A stretch of DNA of 64,000 nucleotides from UMGS1279 sp045577695 (GCA_045577695.1 JAZNIW010000003.1:1-64000), one strand, 5' to 3'. Counted from the stretch's first letter, positions 34,629-43,854 are shown. A program made the numbers and translations. The notes: generated by a model not told the origin, from the sequence alone.

Positions 34629-36057
34629 TCTTTATACCGTATGGAAGCCGCAGAAAAAACAAGCCCTTTTTCTAGCAAGACCCGAATACGAATGTCTGTA
34701 CGGCGGGGCGGCCGGCGGCGGAAAAAGCGATGCTTTACTGGTTGAAGCCTTGCGGCAGGTTTCGATACCGCATTATACTGCATTGATTCTACGAAAAACC
34801 GTTCCGCAACTAAGTGAGTTAATTGACCGCAGCCGTCGACTTTACACGGCCGCATTCCCCAAAGCTGTCTATCACGCTACCGAACGATATTGGTTGTTTC
34901 CATCGGGCGCAAAAATCTATTTCGGCAGTATGCAACACCCCAAGGATCGAATCAATTATCAAGGAAAGCGCTATGATTTCATCGGTTTTGACGAGCTCAC
35001 CCACTTCACTTTTGAGGAATATAGTTATATGTTTTCTCGGAATCGTCCCAGTGGTGCCGGAACCCGCGTATATATACGTGCCACAACCAATCCGGGAGGC
35101 GTGGGACACGGATGGGTAAAGGAGCGATTTATCACCCCTGCGCCTCCCCTTACTCCTATTGCCGAGGATTATTCGATAATAACCCCAAAAGGCGAAACGG
35201 TCATTATGACCCGAAAACGAATTTTCGTTCCTTCTACCGTATTCGACAATCCGATTTTACTTCAAAACAATCCGGCCTACTTAGCGACCCTTGCCATGCT
35301 TCCCGAAGCCGATAAAAATGCCCTTTTATACGGAAGTTGGGATAGCTTTGACGGACAGGTCTTTACCGAATGGCGCAACGACCCTATGCATTATAAAGAT
35401 ATGCTCTTTACTCACGTAATTGAGCCCTTTTCAATCCCGAAATACTGGACCATTTATCGCGGTTTTGATTTTGGTTATACCCGACCGTTTAGCGTCGGCT
35501 GGTATGCTGCTGATATGGACGGACGTTTGTTTCGTATTCGAGAATATTACGGATGTACCGGAACCCCCAATCAAGGCGTGTGTATGGAGCCGTCGCAAAT
35601 TGCCGAACAAATCAAATCCATTGAAGAAAATGACCCGAATTTAAAGGGCAGAAATATCATTGGTATTGCAGACCCTTCGATTTTCGATGGTTCTCGCGGA
35701 CGTTCGGTCGCCGAGGTAATGGAAAAAAGCGGTGTATATTTTCGACCGGGCGATAACGCCCGTATCGCCGGCAAAATGCAATATCATTATCGGTTGGCCT
35801 TCAGCCAAGAAGGAATTCCCATGTTGTATATCTTCAACACCTGCAAGCACTTCATTCGTACCGTACCAACGCTTTGTTATGATACTTGCAATGTAGAAGA
35901 TATCAATTCGGCCGCCGAAGACCACATTTATGATGAATGTCGGTATGTCTTAATGCACATTCCCATCAAGGCAAGACAGGATTTTCGAAAAACGAAAGTT
36001 CCTGAATTTTCCCCCTTATCGACGGAAAATCAAAAGGTAAAATTTTTACGAATCTAA
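34621..36057 (+). CDS. Phage terminase large subunit
   Basis: 478 residues. It would pump DNA into a procapsid and cut it. ATPase: Walker A GGAAGGGKS (28-36), Walker B IGFDELTHF with D124 and E125, coupling motif TTNPG (155-159). RNase H-like nuclease: D283 in GFDFGYT, D351 in IADPSIFD, D434/D438 in AEDHIYDECRY. All catalytic positions expected for an active terminase are present and the length is complete. The ATG at 34621 is chosen because GGAGG lies 10 bases before it and because it overlaps the previous gene by 8 bases; an upstream TTG is less likely. No mutation suggests decay, although no capsid genes are nearby. Confidence 0.92.
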   Translation: MNNLYTVWKPQKKQALFLARPEYECLYGGAAGGGKSDALLVEALRQVSIPHYTALILRKTVPQLSELIDRSRRLYTAAFPKAVYHATERYWLFPSGAKIYFGSMQHPKDRINYQGKRYDFIGFDELTHFTFEEYSYMFSRNRPSGAGTRVYIRATTNPGGVGHGWVKERFITPAPPLTPIAEDYSIITPKGETVIMTRKRIFVPSTVFDNPILLQNNPAYLATLAMLPEADKNALLYGSWDSFDGQVFTEWRNDPMHYKDMLFTHVIEPFSIPKYWTIYRGFDFGYTRPFSVGWYAADMDGRLFRIREYYGCTGTPNQGVCMEPSQIAEQIKSIEENDPNLKGRNIIGIADPSIFDGSRGRSVAEVMEKSGVYFRPGDNARIAGKMQYHYRLAFSQEGIPMLYIFNTCKHFIRTVPTLCYDTCNVEDINSAAEDHIYDECRYVLMHIPIKARQDFRKTKVPEFSPLSTENQKVKFLRI

Positions 36058-36069
36058 AGGATGAAAGCT

Positions 36070-37644
36070 ATGAAAAAGAAAACAAAAAAAGAGATTATCG
36101 GGCTTTCTAATATTAAGGAAGCCTATGAACTCTTGCTTTCCTACAAAGAGCGAAAACGCGCCTTAGAAAAGCGCATTGTGGAAAACGAAGAATGGTATAA
36201 ACTTCGGTGTTGTGCCACCCATTCGCCCGAGCAGGAAACCAATCAAAACTCGGCTTGGTTGTTCAATTCCATCATTAACAAGCACGCCGATGCGATGGAC
36301 TCTTATCCAGAGCCAAATGTATTGCCGCGCGAAGAAGCGGACGAAGAAGAAGCGAAGCGCCTCTCTTCCATCCTACCGGTTATTTTAGAACAGCGTGGTT
36401 TTGAACAAACCTACTCAGATGTGTGGTGGTACAAACTAAAAACAGGAACCGGTGTTTATGGTGTTTTTTGGAATAACGAGTTAGAGGGCGGTTTGGGGGA
36501 TATTGATATTCGCCAACTGGATATTTTAAACCTTTTTTGGGCACCCGGTATCAAGTATATCGAAGAATCCCCCCATTTATTCTATGCAACGGCTGTGGAT
36601 AAAAAGAGGTTTTTAGAAGAGTATCCACTGGCCGCCGAACACATCAAAAACAGCGGCGAAATGCTGGAAGCCTATCGATTGGAAGACGGTCTGCCCGATC
36701 AAGATAAAATTCTGGTTATTGACTGGTACTACAAAAAGAAGATTGGCGGAAAAACCTTGCTTCACTACGCCAAATTTGCCGGTGAATACTTAATCTTCGC
36801 CTCAGAAAATGAAGAGGCATATCAAGAAAATGGATTCTACGACCACGGGCGTTATCCTGTGGTGTTAGATACTCTCTTTGTCACCGAGGGCTCACCGGCA
36901 GGATTCGGTTATATTGACGTGATGAAAGGATGTCAAAGCTCTATCGACCGCCTCGATCATTGCATTGAACGAAATGCCTTAATGAGCGAAACACCGCGTT
37001 GGTTTATCAGCGATGCCGCCGGCATCAATGAGGAGGAATATGCTGATTGGTCCCGTCCGTTTATCCATACCACCGGACGAATCGATGACCAAACGGTAAA
37101 GCAAGTAAAGATAGATAATATTTCATCCACCGCCCTTTCCCTTTTGGATTTTAAGGTGAACGAGCTGAAAGAAACCTCCGGAAACAGAGATTTTTCACAA
37201 GGTTCTACTAATTTTGGGGTAACAGCTGCTTCGGCCATTTTGGCCCTGCAAGAAGCCGGTGGTAAACTCTCACGCGATATGATAAAATCCGCCTTTCGGG
37301 CATATTCTCATATCTGCTATTTGATGGTAGAATTGATACATCAATTCTACACCGAGCCGCGCACTTTTCGTATTTTAGGAAAAAACGGAAAAAAGGAATA
37401 TTTGGTTTATTCCGGCGACCCCCTTTCTTTGGATCCTTCTTCAATGAAGACCTCTTCGGTATTTGATATCCAAATTGTGCCACAAAAGCAAAATCCATAT
37501 CAAAAGATTCAACAAAACGAACTTGCTAAGGAATTGTTTTCTCTTGGTATGATGGACCCCGCCCGCCGCGAGGAAGCAATTTTAGCCATCTCATTAATGG
37601 ATTTCAACGGCAAAGAAGCACTTCTGGCAAAATTATCCGAATAA
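36070..37644 (+). CDS. Phage portal protein
   Basis: 524 residues from ATG 36070, which has AAAGGA at a proper distance; ATG 36061 is also possible. Portal proteins form the dodecameric ring through which terminase loads DNA. Seen: a basic, coiled N-terminus, the DAMDSYPEPNVLPREEADE region, then a long middle with GYIDVMKGCQSSIDRLDHCIERN and a helical stem region (TAASAILALQEAGGKLSRDM), ending in a Gln-rich C-terminal section. It resembles portal proteins of gut clostridial siphophages or podophages. It follows the terminase after 12 bases and is the last cassette gene; protease, capsid and scaffold genes that normally follow are missing. Confidence 0.85.
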   Translation: MKKKTKKEIIGLSNIKEAYELLLSYKERKRALEKRIVENEEWYKLRCCATHSPEQETNQNSAWLFNSIINKHADAMDSYPEPNVLPREEADEEEAKRLSSILPVILEQRGFEQTYSDVWWYKLKTGTGVYGVFWNNELEGGLGDIDIRQLDILNLFWAPGIKYIEESPHLFYATAVDKKRFLEEYPLAAEHIKNSGEMLEAYRLEDGLPDQDKILVIDWYYKKKIGGKTLLHYAKFAGEYLIFASENEEAYQENGFYDHGRYPVVLDTLFVTEGSPAGFGYIDVMKGCQSSIDRLDHCIERNALMSETPRWFISDAAGINEEEYADWSRPFIHTTGRIDDQTVKQVKIDNISSTALSLLDFKVNELKETSGNRDFSQGSTNFGVTAASAILALQEAGGKLSRDMIKSAFRAYSHICYLMVELIHQFYTEPRTFRILGKNGKKEYLVYSGDPLSLDPSSMKTSSVFDIQIVPQKQNPYQKIQQNELAKELFSLGMMDPARREEAILAISLMDFNGKEALLAKLSE

Positions 37645-37650
37645 ATGTTA

Positions 37651-37698
37651 AAAAAAGATTGGTTTTCCCATTACAGGAAAACCAATCTTTTTCTTTTT
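37651..37698. terminator. Bidirectional terminator between the portal gene and tsf
   Basis: AAAAAGATTGGTTTTCC / GGAAAACCAATCTTTTT with a 7-base loop. U-rich tracts follow in both directions (TTTTTCTTTTTT on plus, TTTTTT on minus). It isolates the cassette from rpsB-tsf. Confidence 0.88.
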
Positions 37699-37707
37699 TA
37701 ATAGGAC

Positions 37708-38616
37708 TTATTGAATCATACCGGCAACTTCATCTGCGAAATTGTCAACACGTTTCTCAATGCCTTCGCCTTTTTCGAAGCGAACAAAGGAAACAACCTC
37801 AATTGCCGAACCGATTTCTTTGGCTTTGGATTCTACATACTTGCCAACGGTATAATCACCGTCTTTAACAAAGGTTTGTTCCATTAAGCAAACCTCTGAG
37901 AAGAATTTGCCGATTTTGCCTTCGACAATCTTGCCGAGAACCTGCTCGGGTTTGTTGGCCATTTTCGGATCTTCCTTCATTTGCGAAACTAAAATACCTT
38001 TCTCGTGTTCAACAACTTCAGCCGGGACCGTATCTTTTGTAAGATATTGCGGATTGACAGCTGCAATTTGCATAGCAACGTCTTTGGCCATCTCTTTAAA
38101 GGTATCGTTGTCGGCGGCTTCGGTGTTGAATTTCACCATAACACCAATTTTACCACCAGCATGAACATAGGTAGATAAAACACCTTCGTAGCGCTCAAAA
38201 CGACGAACTTTGATATTCTCACGAACCGCCAAGAATACCTCTTGAATCATATCGGCAACAGAAACGCCATTTTCAGTGCAGGTAAGCAGGGTATCTACAT
38301 CGGCAGGATTTTGTTCGGCTACTACTTTGGCAACCTTTGCGGTTAACTCTTTAAAAGTATCACTGTTGGCCACAAAGTCGGTTTCTGCATTGAGTTCAAC
38401 CACAACGCCTACGTTATCAAATACGGTAGCTAAAACCATACCTTCAGCAGCAATACGATCGGCTTTCTTTGCTTGTTGAGCAAGGCCTTTTTCTCTTAAA
38501 AACTCAATAGCAGCTTCCATATCGCCGTTGGTTTCAACGAGAGCTTTTTTACAATCCATCATGCCACAACCGGTTTTTTCACGGAGGGCTTGAACGTCTT
38601 TCGCGGTAAATGCCAT
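37708..38616 (-). CDS. tsf: Translation elongation factor Ts
   Basis: 302 residues. It recharges EF-Tu by releasing GDP. The start MAFTAKDVQALREKTGCGMM with the conserved RxKTGxGMMDCK motif fixes ATG 38616, which has GGAGG in front; the open frame could extend 44 codons into the rpsB end but with unrelated sequence. The dimerisation domains and C-terminal SFVRFEKGEGIEKR are ordinary. It is 34 bases after rpsB. Confidence 0.97.
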   Translation of the reverse strand: MAFTAKDVQALREKTGCGMMDCKKALVETNGDMEAAIEFLREKGLAQQAKKADRIAAEGMVLATVFDNVGVVVELNAETDFVANSDTFKELTAKVAKVVAEQNPADVDTLLTCTENGVSVADMIQEVFLAVRENIKVRRFERYEGVLSTYVHAGGKIGVMVKFNTEAADNDTFKEMAKDVAMQIAAVNPQYLTKDTVPAEVVEHEKGILVSQMKEDPKMANKPEQVLGKIVEGKIGKFFSEVCLMEQTFVKDGDYTVGKYVESKAKEIGSAIEVVSFVRFEKGEGIEKRVDNFADEVAGMIQ

Positions 38617-38650
38617 TTTAAATTCCTCCAAACGAATTGATGTGAAATAA

Positions 38651-39388
38651 TTATTCAGCCGCAGCTTCTTCGGTCGATTCGGCAGCTTCAGGAGCAGTTT
38701 GCTCACCTTGACGGCCTTCGATAACGGCAGAAGCAATGGTGCCGGCAATCAATTTAACAGCACGAATAGCGTCATCATTACCGGGGATAACGACGTCAAT
38801 TTCATCAGGGTCGCAGTTGGTATCTACAATTGCAATGATCGGAATACCAAGTTTCTTCGCTTCGGCAACAGCAATTCTTTCCTTGCGGGGGTCAACAATA
38901 AACATTGCGCCGGGGATTTTCTTCATATCTTGAATGCCGCCAAGGAATTTTTCGAGCTTTTCAATTTCCAAGCGAAGTTTAATAACTTCCTTTTTGGGAA
39001 GCAAATCAAAGGTACCATCGGCTTCCATCGTGCGAAGTTGATTTAAACGCTCAATACGACGACGAATCGTGCGGAAGTTCGTAAGCATACCGCCAAGCCA
39101 ACGAGCATTTACGTAAGGCATAGAACAACGTACGGCTTCTTCCTTAACCGAATCTTGAGCTTGTTTTTTGGTACCAACGAACAAAATATCGCCGCCGGCA
39201 GAAGCAATGTCACGCGCAAAAGCGTAAGCTTCATTCAATTTTTTTGCGGTTTTTTGCAGGTCGATAATATAAATACCGTTACGTTCGGTAAAAATATACT
39301 CGGCCATTTTGGGATTCCAGCGACGGGTCTGATGACCAAAATGCACGCCGGCCTCCAAGAGTTGTTTCATAGATACTACAGATGCCAT
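38651..39388 (-). CDS. rpsB: 30S ribosomal protein S2
   Basis: 245 residues. Family hallmarks: LLEAGVHFGHQTRRWNPKMA at the start, the coiled-coil region LEKFLGGIQDMKKIPGA and NCDPDEIDVVIPGNDDAIRA near the end, with an acidic, Ala-rich tail. AGGAGG precedes the ATG. It is co-transcribed with tsf behind a leader of about 145 bases. Confidence 0.98.
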   Translation of the reverse strand: MASVVSMKQLLEAGVHFGHQTRRWNPKMAEYIFTERNGIYIIDLQKTAKKLNEAYAFARDIASAGGDILFVGTKKQAQDSVKEEAVRCSMPYVNARWLGGMLTNFRTIRRRIERLNQLRTMEADGTFDLLPKKEVIKLRLEIEKLEKFLGGIQDMKKIPGAMFIVDPRKERIAVAEAKKLGIPIIAIVDTNCDPDEIDVVIPGNDDAIRAVKLIAGTIASAVIEGRQGEQTAPEAAESTEEAAAE

Positions 39389-39531
39389 TTGTTTTTCCTC
39401 CTAGGTTTTTCCTCCGCTACGCTTCTCTTGTGGCGGGATACCGAATGCATCATGTTCGGCACCTGCCCGTCCATCGGCATAACGTGTGTAATATTTTACT
39501 GCCAAACGCCGATAACTCGCATAAAGCAGCT
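39389..39531 (-). promoter_or_regulatory. Structured 5' leader of rpsB (candidate S2 autoregulatory element)
   Basis: About 145 transcribed bases precede rpsB. The best structure pairs GGGCAGGTGCCGAA with TTCGGTATCCCGCC across a loop holding ATGATGCA (about 39430-39470). S2 is known to regulate its own operon through leader RNAs in several bacteria; I propose this here from the length and hairpin only. No open frame with a ribosome site is seen inside. Confidence 0.5.
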
Positions 39532-39536
39532 AGAGT

Positions 39537-39565
39537 ATTATATCACATTGCCCACGCAGATTCAA
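39537..39565 (-). promoter_or_regulatory. Promoter of rpsB-tsf
   Basis: Minus-strand TTGAAT (39560-39565), 17 bases, TATAAT (39537-39542). Confidence 0.8.
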
Positions 39566-39670
39566 CCCTTTTTTCAAAAAAGAATCATTTTTTCCACTTT
39601 TATGAAAAATTTCACCTCTGCTTTGCTATTTTTGTGCATACAAATACAGTTGGAGATAGCCTAAATCCAC

Positions 39671-39757
39671 TAAAAAAGAAGAGAAGATTCGCGCCAAAGA
39701 TATGCACCTCCAAAAGTGTCTAACTTTTGTGGTGCATATCACAGACGAGTCTTCTCT
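39671..39757 (-). terminator. Long-stem terminator of the miaB-transketolase run
   Basis: AGAGAAGA ... ATATGCACC pairs with GGTGCATAT ... TCTTCTCT over nearly 35 interrupted base pairs, with TTCTTTTTTAG following on the minus strand. It lies about 20 bases after the transketolase stop codon. Confidence 0.8.
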
Positions 39758-39779
39758 ATTTTTGTCTGTTATATAGATT

Positions 39780-40721
39780 TTATTTTCCGAGGATTTTGCA
39801 AACAGTAGCAACTATATTTTCATCGGAAAGGCCGAATTTTTTCAGCAGTTCAGTCGCAGGTCCGGAATGACCAAACTCGTCATTCACGCCAATTTTGGTC
39901 ACCGGAACAGGATATTCCTCGCAGACAACATCACAAACAGCCGATCCTAAACCACCGATCACTGAATGTTCTTCTACCGTAATAATATGTCCGGTTTCTT
40001 TGGCGGCCTTGACAATAATCTCACGGTCAATCGGTTTGATGGTCGGCATATTGATAATGCGGGCATAAATACCTTTTTCCTTTAAGATTTCAAAAGCAGC
40101 CAAGGCTTCGCCAACCATCAGGCCGGTAGCGATAACCGTTATATCGTTCCCTTCTTTCAAAGTAACGCCTTTGCCGATTGTAAAGCGATAATCTTCCCCA
40201 AAAATGACCGGAGCAGCCAGACGGCCAAAGCGAATGTAAACGGGGCCGTTGTGCTCATAAGCCGCTTTAACAGCCAATTTGGCCTCAGTATCGTCGGCGG
40301 GATTAATCACCACCATACCGGGAATGCTGCGCATCAAGGCCAAATCTTCACAACATTGGTGGGTGGCACCGTCTTCACCGACCGAAATACCGGCGTGGGT
40401 TGCACCGATAATCACCGGCAATTTCGGATATGCAATGGAATTGCGAACCTGCTCAAAAGCGCGGCCGGCCGCAAACATAGCGAAGGTGCTGGCAAAAACC
40501 TTTTTGCCGGTGGCGGCGATACCCGCAGCAATACTCATTAAATTCTGTTCGGCAATACCGCAATTATAAAAGCGCTCCGGAAAGGCTTTTTTAAACATAC
40601 CGGTTTTGGTGGCGGCCGCAAGGTCTGCGTCCAACACAATAAAATCATTCTTCTGTTTGCCCAGTTCTACCAAGGCGGCACCGTAGCTGTCACGGGTAGC
40701 AACTTTTTTCATATCAGCCAT
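39780..40721 (-). CDS. Transketolase, C-terminal subunit
   Basis: 313 residues. Together with the N-terminal subunit coded just upstream it makes an active transketolase of the pentose phosphate pathway. This half has the pyrimidine-binding domain (FYNCGIAEQNLMSIAAGIAA with the catalytic-type Glu; GISVGEDGATHQCCEDLALM) and the transketolase C-terminal domain. ATG 40721 has GGGGAGG nine bases before it and is preferred to an upstream TTG. The split architecture is normal in many Firmicutes and archaea. DXS-like similarity exists, but a true dxs is at 14020-15900. Confidence 0.92.
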   Translation of the reverse strand: MADMKKVATRDSYGAALVELGKQKNDFIVLDADLAAATKTGMFKKAFPERFYNCGIAEQNLMSIAAGIAATGKKVFASTFAMFAAGRAFEQVRNSIAYPKLPVIIGATHAGISVGEDGATHQCCEDLALMRSIPGMVVINPADDTEAKLAVKAAYEHNGPVYIRFGRLAAPVIFGEDYRFTIGKGVTLKEGNDITVIATGLMVGEALAAFEILKEKGIYARIINMPTIKPIDREIIVKAAKETGHIITVEEHSVIGGLGSAVCDVVCEEYPVPVTKIGVNDEFGHSGPATELLKKFGLSDENIVATVCKILGK

Positions 40722-40735
40722 TTTTCTTTCCTCCC

Positions 40736-41581
40736 CTATTCTGCCTGCAAACAAGCCAGTTGTTCATTTAATTCTTTCATAGCCGCTTCAAACTGTTCAT
40801 CGTTCGGGGCTGAACCGTGCCAACTGACATTATTTTCCATAAAGGAGACGCCCTTACCCTTAACGGTTTTTAATATTATCGCCGTGGGACGTTCGGTTTC
40901 CTGCTCAGCCTTGAAAACTGCCTCATCAATGGCAGCGATATCGTGGCCGTCGATTACCAACACATTCCAACCGAAGGCAGCGAATTTTTTATCCAACGGA
41001 AGCGGAGAATTAACCTCTGTAATCGGACCGTCAATCTGCAGGCCGTTCACATCGATAAAAGCGGTTAGGTTTGAAAGTTTCTTAGCAGCGGCAAACATAG
41101 CGGCCTCCCACACTTGTCCCTCTTCACTTTCACCGTCACCCACAATGGTGTAAACACGATAATTGTCACCAAAATGTTTAGCAGAAAGAGCCATACCGGT
41201 AGCAACCGAAATGCCTTGACCGAGCGATCCGGAAGACATATCAACACCGGGGATATGCTTTTTATCGGGATGACCTTGTAAAATACTATTGCTTTGTCGC
41301 AGTGTTTTAAGCAATTCTACCGAAAAGAAACCGCGATTGGCCAAGGTTGAATACAAAGCCGGTGCGGCGTGACCTTTGGACAAAACAAAACGGTCACGGT
41401 TTTCCATATCAGGGTTGCTTGGGTTGATATTCATTTTATGAAAATATAGGTAGGTCATAACATCTGCGATAGACAAAGAGCCGCCGGGATGACCTGATTT
41501 AGCGGCGTGAACCCCCTCTAAAATTCCCATTCTTACCTTACAAGCCGTAATGTTCAATTGTTTTAATTTTGCTTTTTCCAT
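40736..41581 (-). CDS. Transketolase, N-terminal subunit
   Basis: 281 residues. It holds the ThDP diphosphate and metal site: AAKSGHPGGSLSIADVMTYL, LSKGHAAPALYSTL, and GDGESEEGQVWEAAM ending in FIDVNGLQIDG. It partners with the C-terminal subunit 14 bases downstream. Its start lies 19 bases inside the end of the HAD gene, so expression is coupled to it. Confidence 0.93.
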   Translation of the reverse strand: MEKAKLKQLNITACKVRMGILEGVHAAKSGHPGGSLSIADVMTYLYFHKMNINPSNPDMENRDRFVLSKGHAAPALYSTLANRGFFSVELLKTLRQSNSILQGHPDKKHIPGVDMSSGSLGQGISVATGMALSAKHFGDNYRVYTIVGDGESEEGQVWEAAMFAAAKKLSNLTAFIDVNGLQIDGPITEVNSPLPLDKKFAAFGWNVLVIDGHDIAAIDEAVFKAEQETERPTAIILKTVKGKGVSFMENNVSWHGSAPNDEQFEAAMKELNEQLACLQAE

Positions 41582-42405
41582 ACGTTATAGCCTTTCCTTT
41601 CTAACGCAATTTGTTCAATGAAATCAGCAACCGCACCTTCTTTACAAGGTCCGGTTACATAATCCGCAAGGGATTTTAGTTCCTCCGGTGCTTCCGCCGT
41701 TGCTGCACCAACATCGGCATCCCGAATCAATTCTAAATCGTTGTAAAAATCACCAATACCATAGGTGCGTTTGGCTCCGAATAAACGTTTCAATTCCTTC
41801 AGGCCATTACCTTTATTCACATCGGGCGGAAGCATTTCCAAATAGCGAGCATTTTTCGTATTGCTGGTTAAAACAAATCGGCAAAAATCCAATGATAATT
41901 TTTGACAATATTTAAAAACAGAAAATAGCTCTTCTTCCGTTTCGGCCATAAAAATAACTTTGGTCCAGGTTGGTTCGGTGATATCCTCCGGAAGAGGAGC
42001 GCAAATGATATCTTCATATGCAATATGGAAACGAGTACCCGGACTGGTACGATACTCGTACAGATTGAGTCCCGAAAAGACCTCTACTCCCAGAAAAGGG
42101 AATTGTTTAATCACATCAAAAAAGACCGATTTGCACGCCTCGTCTAAGGTGCGATGATACAGTATTTTTTCTTGGTTAAAATCATAAATCAAACCGCCAT
42201 GTGAGGAAAGAACCACCGGATTAGCGTGTGCCTTTTCGTAACTGTATTTGGCAGCCAACGCCACACGACCGGTTGCCAAGGCAAAAACACCTCCCTCGGC
42301 GCGAAACCAATCAATGGCTTCAATATTACGGGATGGAATAATCCCTTTGGTGAGTAACGTCCCGTCAATATCGGAAACTAACAAACATCCTTCAAAAAGC
42401 CCCAT
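41563..42405 (-). CDS. HAD-superfamily hydrolase, Cof type
   Basis: 280 residues. Motif I is SDIDGTLLTKG, the motif for phospho-aspartate formation; the Cof-type cap follows, and motif IV reads YGIGDFYNDLELIRDADVG. Such enzymes dephosphorylate sugar phosphates or flavin and pyridoxal phosphates. Overlap with the pseudouridine synthase gene (14 bases) and the transketolase gene (19 bases) suggests tight co-expression. Substrate unknown; a pentose or tetrose phosphate would fit the neighbour. Confidence 0.87.
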   Translation of the reverse strand: MGLFEGCLLVSDIDGTLLTKGIIPSRNIEAIDWFRAEGGVFALATGRVALAAKYSYEKAHANPVVLSSHGGLIYDFNQEKILYHRTLDEACKSVFFDVIKQFPFLGVEVFSGLNLYEYRTSPGTRFHIAYEDIICAPLPEDITEPTWTKVIFMAETEEELFSVFKYCQKLSLDFCRFVLTSNTKNARYLEMLPPDVNKGNGLKELKRLFGAKRTYGIGDFYNDLELIRDADVGAATAEAPEELKSLADYVTGPCKEGAVADFIEQIALERKGYNVWKKQN

Positions 42406-43312
42406 ACAATGTTTTCTCCTTTAAAAATGCGGTGAAATAATTGGGCAACTCCGATTCAAATTCCAGATATTTTTCGGTGCGCGGATGGATAAACCCAATT
42501 TTTTTTGCGTGCAAACATTGCCCGTTTAAGCATTTGGTCAATGGTGTTTCACCGCCGTAAACAGGGTCGCCCGCCACCGGATGACCTACATAGGAAAGAT
42601 GGACTCGAATTTGATGGGTGCGGCCGGTAAAGAGTTTTAGCCGCAGATGGGAGAACCCGTTTGCCTCGGCCAAGACTGAAAACTCGGTTTTGGCCGGCTT
42701 ACTGTTGTGGTTGCTCACCGCCATTTGTTTGCGCTTGACCGGATGACGCCCAATGGGAAGTTCTATGACGCCGCTTTGCTCTTTCATACGACCAAGCACC
42801 ACCGCTTCATATTCGCGCACAAAAGAATGTTCTTTGATTTGTGCGGCCAAATGCAGATGGGCAGATTCGCTTTTTGCCACCATCAATAGCCCGCTGGTAT
42901 CTTTATCAATACGATGAACAATACCGGGCCGCATTATGCCATTAATACCCGAAAGTTCACCTTTGCAGTGATGCAATAAAGCATTGACCAAGGTGCCGGA
43001 GGGATGTCCAGGTGCCGGATGTACCACCATTCCTTTCGGCTTATTAACCACCAATAAATCGGCATCTTCATATAGAACCGAAAGTGGAATATCCTCGGGT
43101 TCAACCGCAAGTTCAATCGGGTCGGGCACCGTCACTTCGACCACATCGCCGGGTTTTAATTTATAGTTTTTCGTTGTAGGTTTACCGTTAACACAAACCA
43201 ATTCCGATTCCATCAAACGAACAACGGCCGTACGGGTCATAACCAACTGCTTAGATAGGAAGCTATCCACTCGTACACTCTCCCCCGCAAAGGAAAGGGA
43301 ATATTGTTCCAT
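42392..43312 (-). CDS. RluA/RluD-family pseudouridine synthase
   Basis: 306 residues. An N-terminal S4 domain (VDSFLSKQLVMTRTAVVRLM) precedes the catalytic domain with GIVHRIDKDTSGLLMVAKS, whose Asp is the nucleophile, and LFTGRTHQIRVHLSYVGHPV. It converts uridines of 23S rRNA to pseudouridine; RluD is the best guess because of length and the S4 domain and because it commonly follows lspA. Three bases separate it from lspA. Confidence 0.93.
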   Translation of the reverse strand: MEQYSLSFAGESVRVDSFLSKQLVMTRTAVVRLMESELVCVNGKPTTKNYKLKPGDVVEVTVPDPIELAVEPEDIPLSVLYEDADLLVVNKPKGMVVHPAPGHPSGTLVNALLHHCKGELSGINGIMRPGIVHRIDKDTSGLLMVAKSESAHLHLAAQIKEHSFVREYEAVVLGRMKEQSGVIELPIGRHPVKRKQMAVSNHNSKPAKTEFSVLAEANGFSHLRLKLFTGRTHQIRVHLSYVGHPVAGDPVYGGETPLTKCLNGQCLHAKKIGFIHPRTEKYLEFESELPNYFTAFLKEKTLYGAF

Positions 43313-43314
43313 AC

Positions 43315-43854
43315 CTATTTCGACTCCCTATTTGGCTGTTCGCTGTTGGATGAGGATATTTCTAAAACAGAATTATCCCGAATTTTTTGTGCTTTTCGCT
43401 CTTTCATAAGGTCAAGCAAAAAATGCAACAACAAAAGGCCGGCACCAATGCAAACGGCGCAGTCGGCTATATTAAATACCGGAAAATTGATAAAGGTAAC
43501 CTGAATAAAATCCACCACTTCGCCGCCATGGAAAAGACGGTCAATCATATTGCCGAGACCACCCGACAGTATGAGGCATATCGCCCAAAAGAGAGTTTTG
43601 TTTTTCAATCCATCCTTAATTAGCATAGACAAACAAACAATCATAATCAAGACGGTTAATCCCAGCAAAAACCAAGTGTGGCCGCTCATCAGCCCCCACG
43701 CACCACCATCATTATGCACATAGGTAAAATTTAAAATACCATCCCACACGGTTAAAGATTCTGCCAACGAAAAATGGCCAACAACATAGGCCTTCGTAAG
43801 TTGGTCGGCCAACAAAAACAAGGCCGAACAAATCACCGCAAGTGCGTAAACCAT
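43315..43854 (-). CDS. lspA: Lipoprotein signal peptidase
   Basis: 179 residues, four membrane helices. It cleaves signal peptides of prolipoproteins such as the binding protein at 28171-28959. Catalytic aspartates are in GNMIDRLFHGGEVVDFI and VFNIADCAVCIGAG; the conserved TYVHNDGGAWGL loop is present. The C-terminal 30 residues form a polar tail (RKAQKIRDNSVLEISSSNSE) longer than in most LspA proteins. It lies between ileS and the pseudouridine synthase gene. Confidence 0.95.
   Translation of the reverse strand: MVYALAVICSALFLLADQLTKAYVVGHFSLAESLTVWDGILNFTYVHNDGGAWGLMSGHTWFLLGLTVLIMIVCLSMLIKDGLKNKTLFWAICLILSGGLGNMIDRLFHGGEVVDFIQVTFINFPVFNIADCAVCIGAGLLLLHFLLDLMKERKAQKIRDNSVLEISSSNSEQPNRESK

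Noticed and set aside
34027..37700. Complete prophage with attachment sites between oadA and tsf
   Set aside because: No integrase, no duplicated attachment sequence, and no gene beyond the packaging module was found.
37708..38748. Longer EF-Ts start running 44 codons into rpsB
   Set aside because: The extra residues are Leu and Lys rich shadow sequence of the rpsB end; MAFTAKDV with GGAGG in front is the normal EF-Ts start.
39780..41581. Two adjacent genes that each match half of transketolase, as if split by a frameshift
   Set aside because: Both halves have their own ribosome sites and starts and the split subunit form is normal in Firmicutes.
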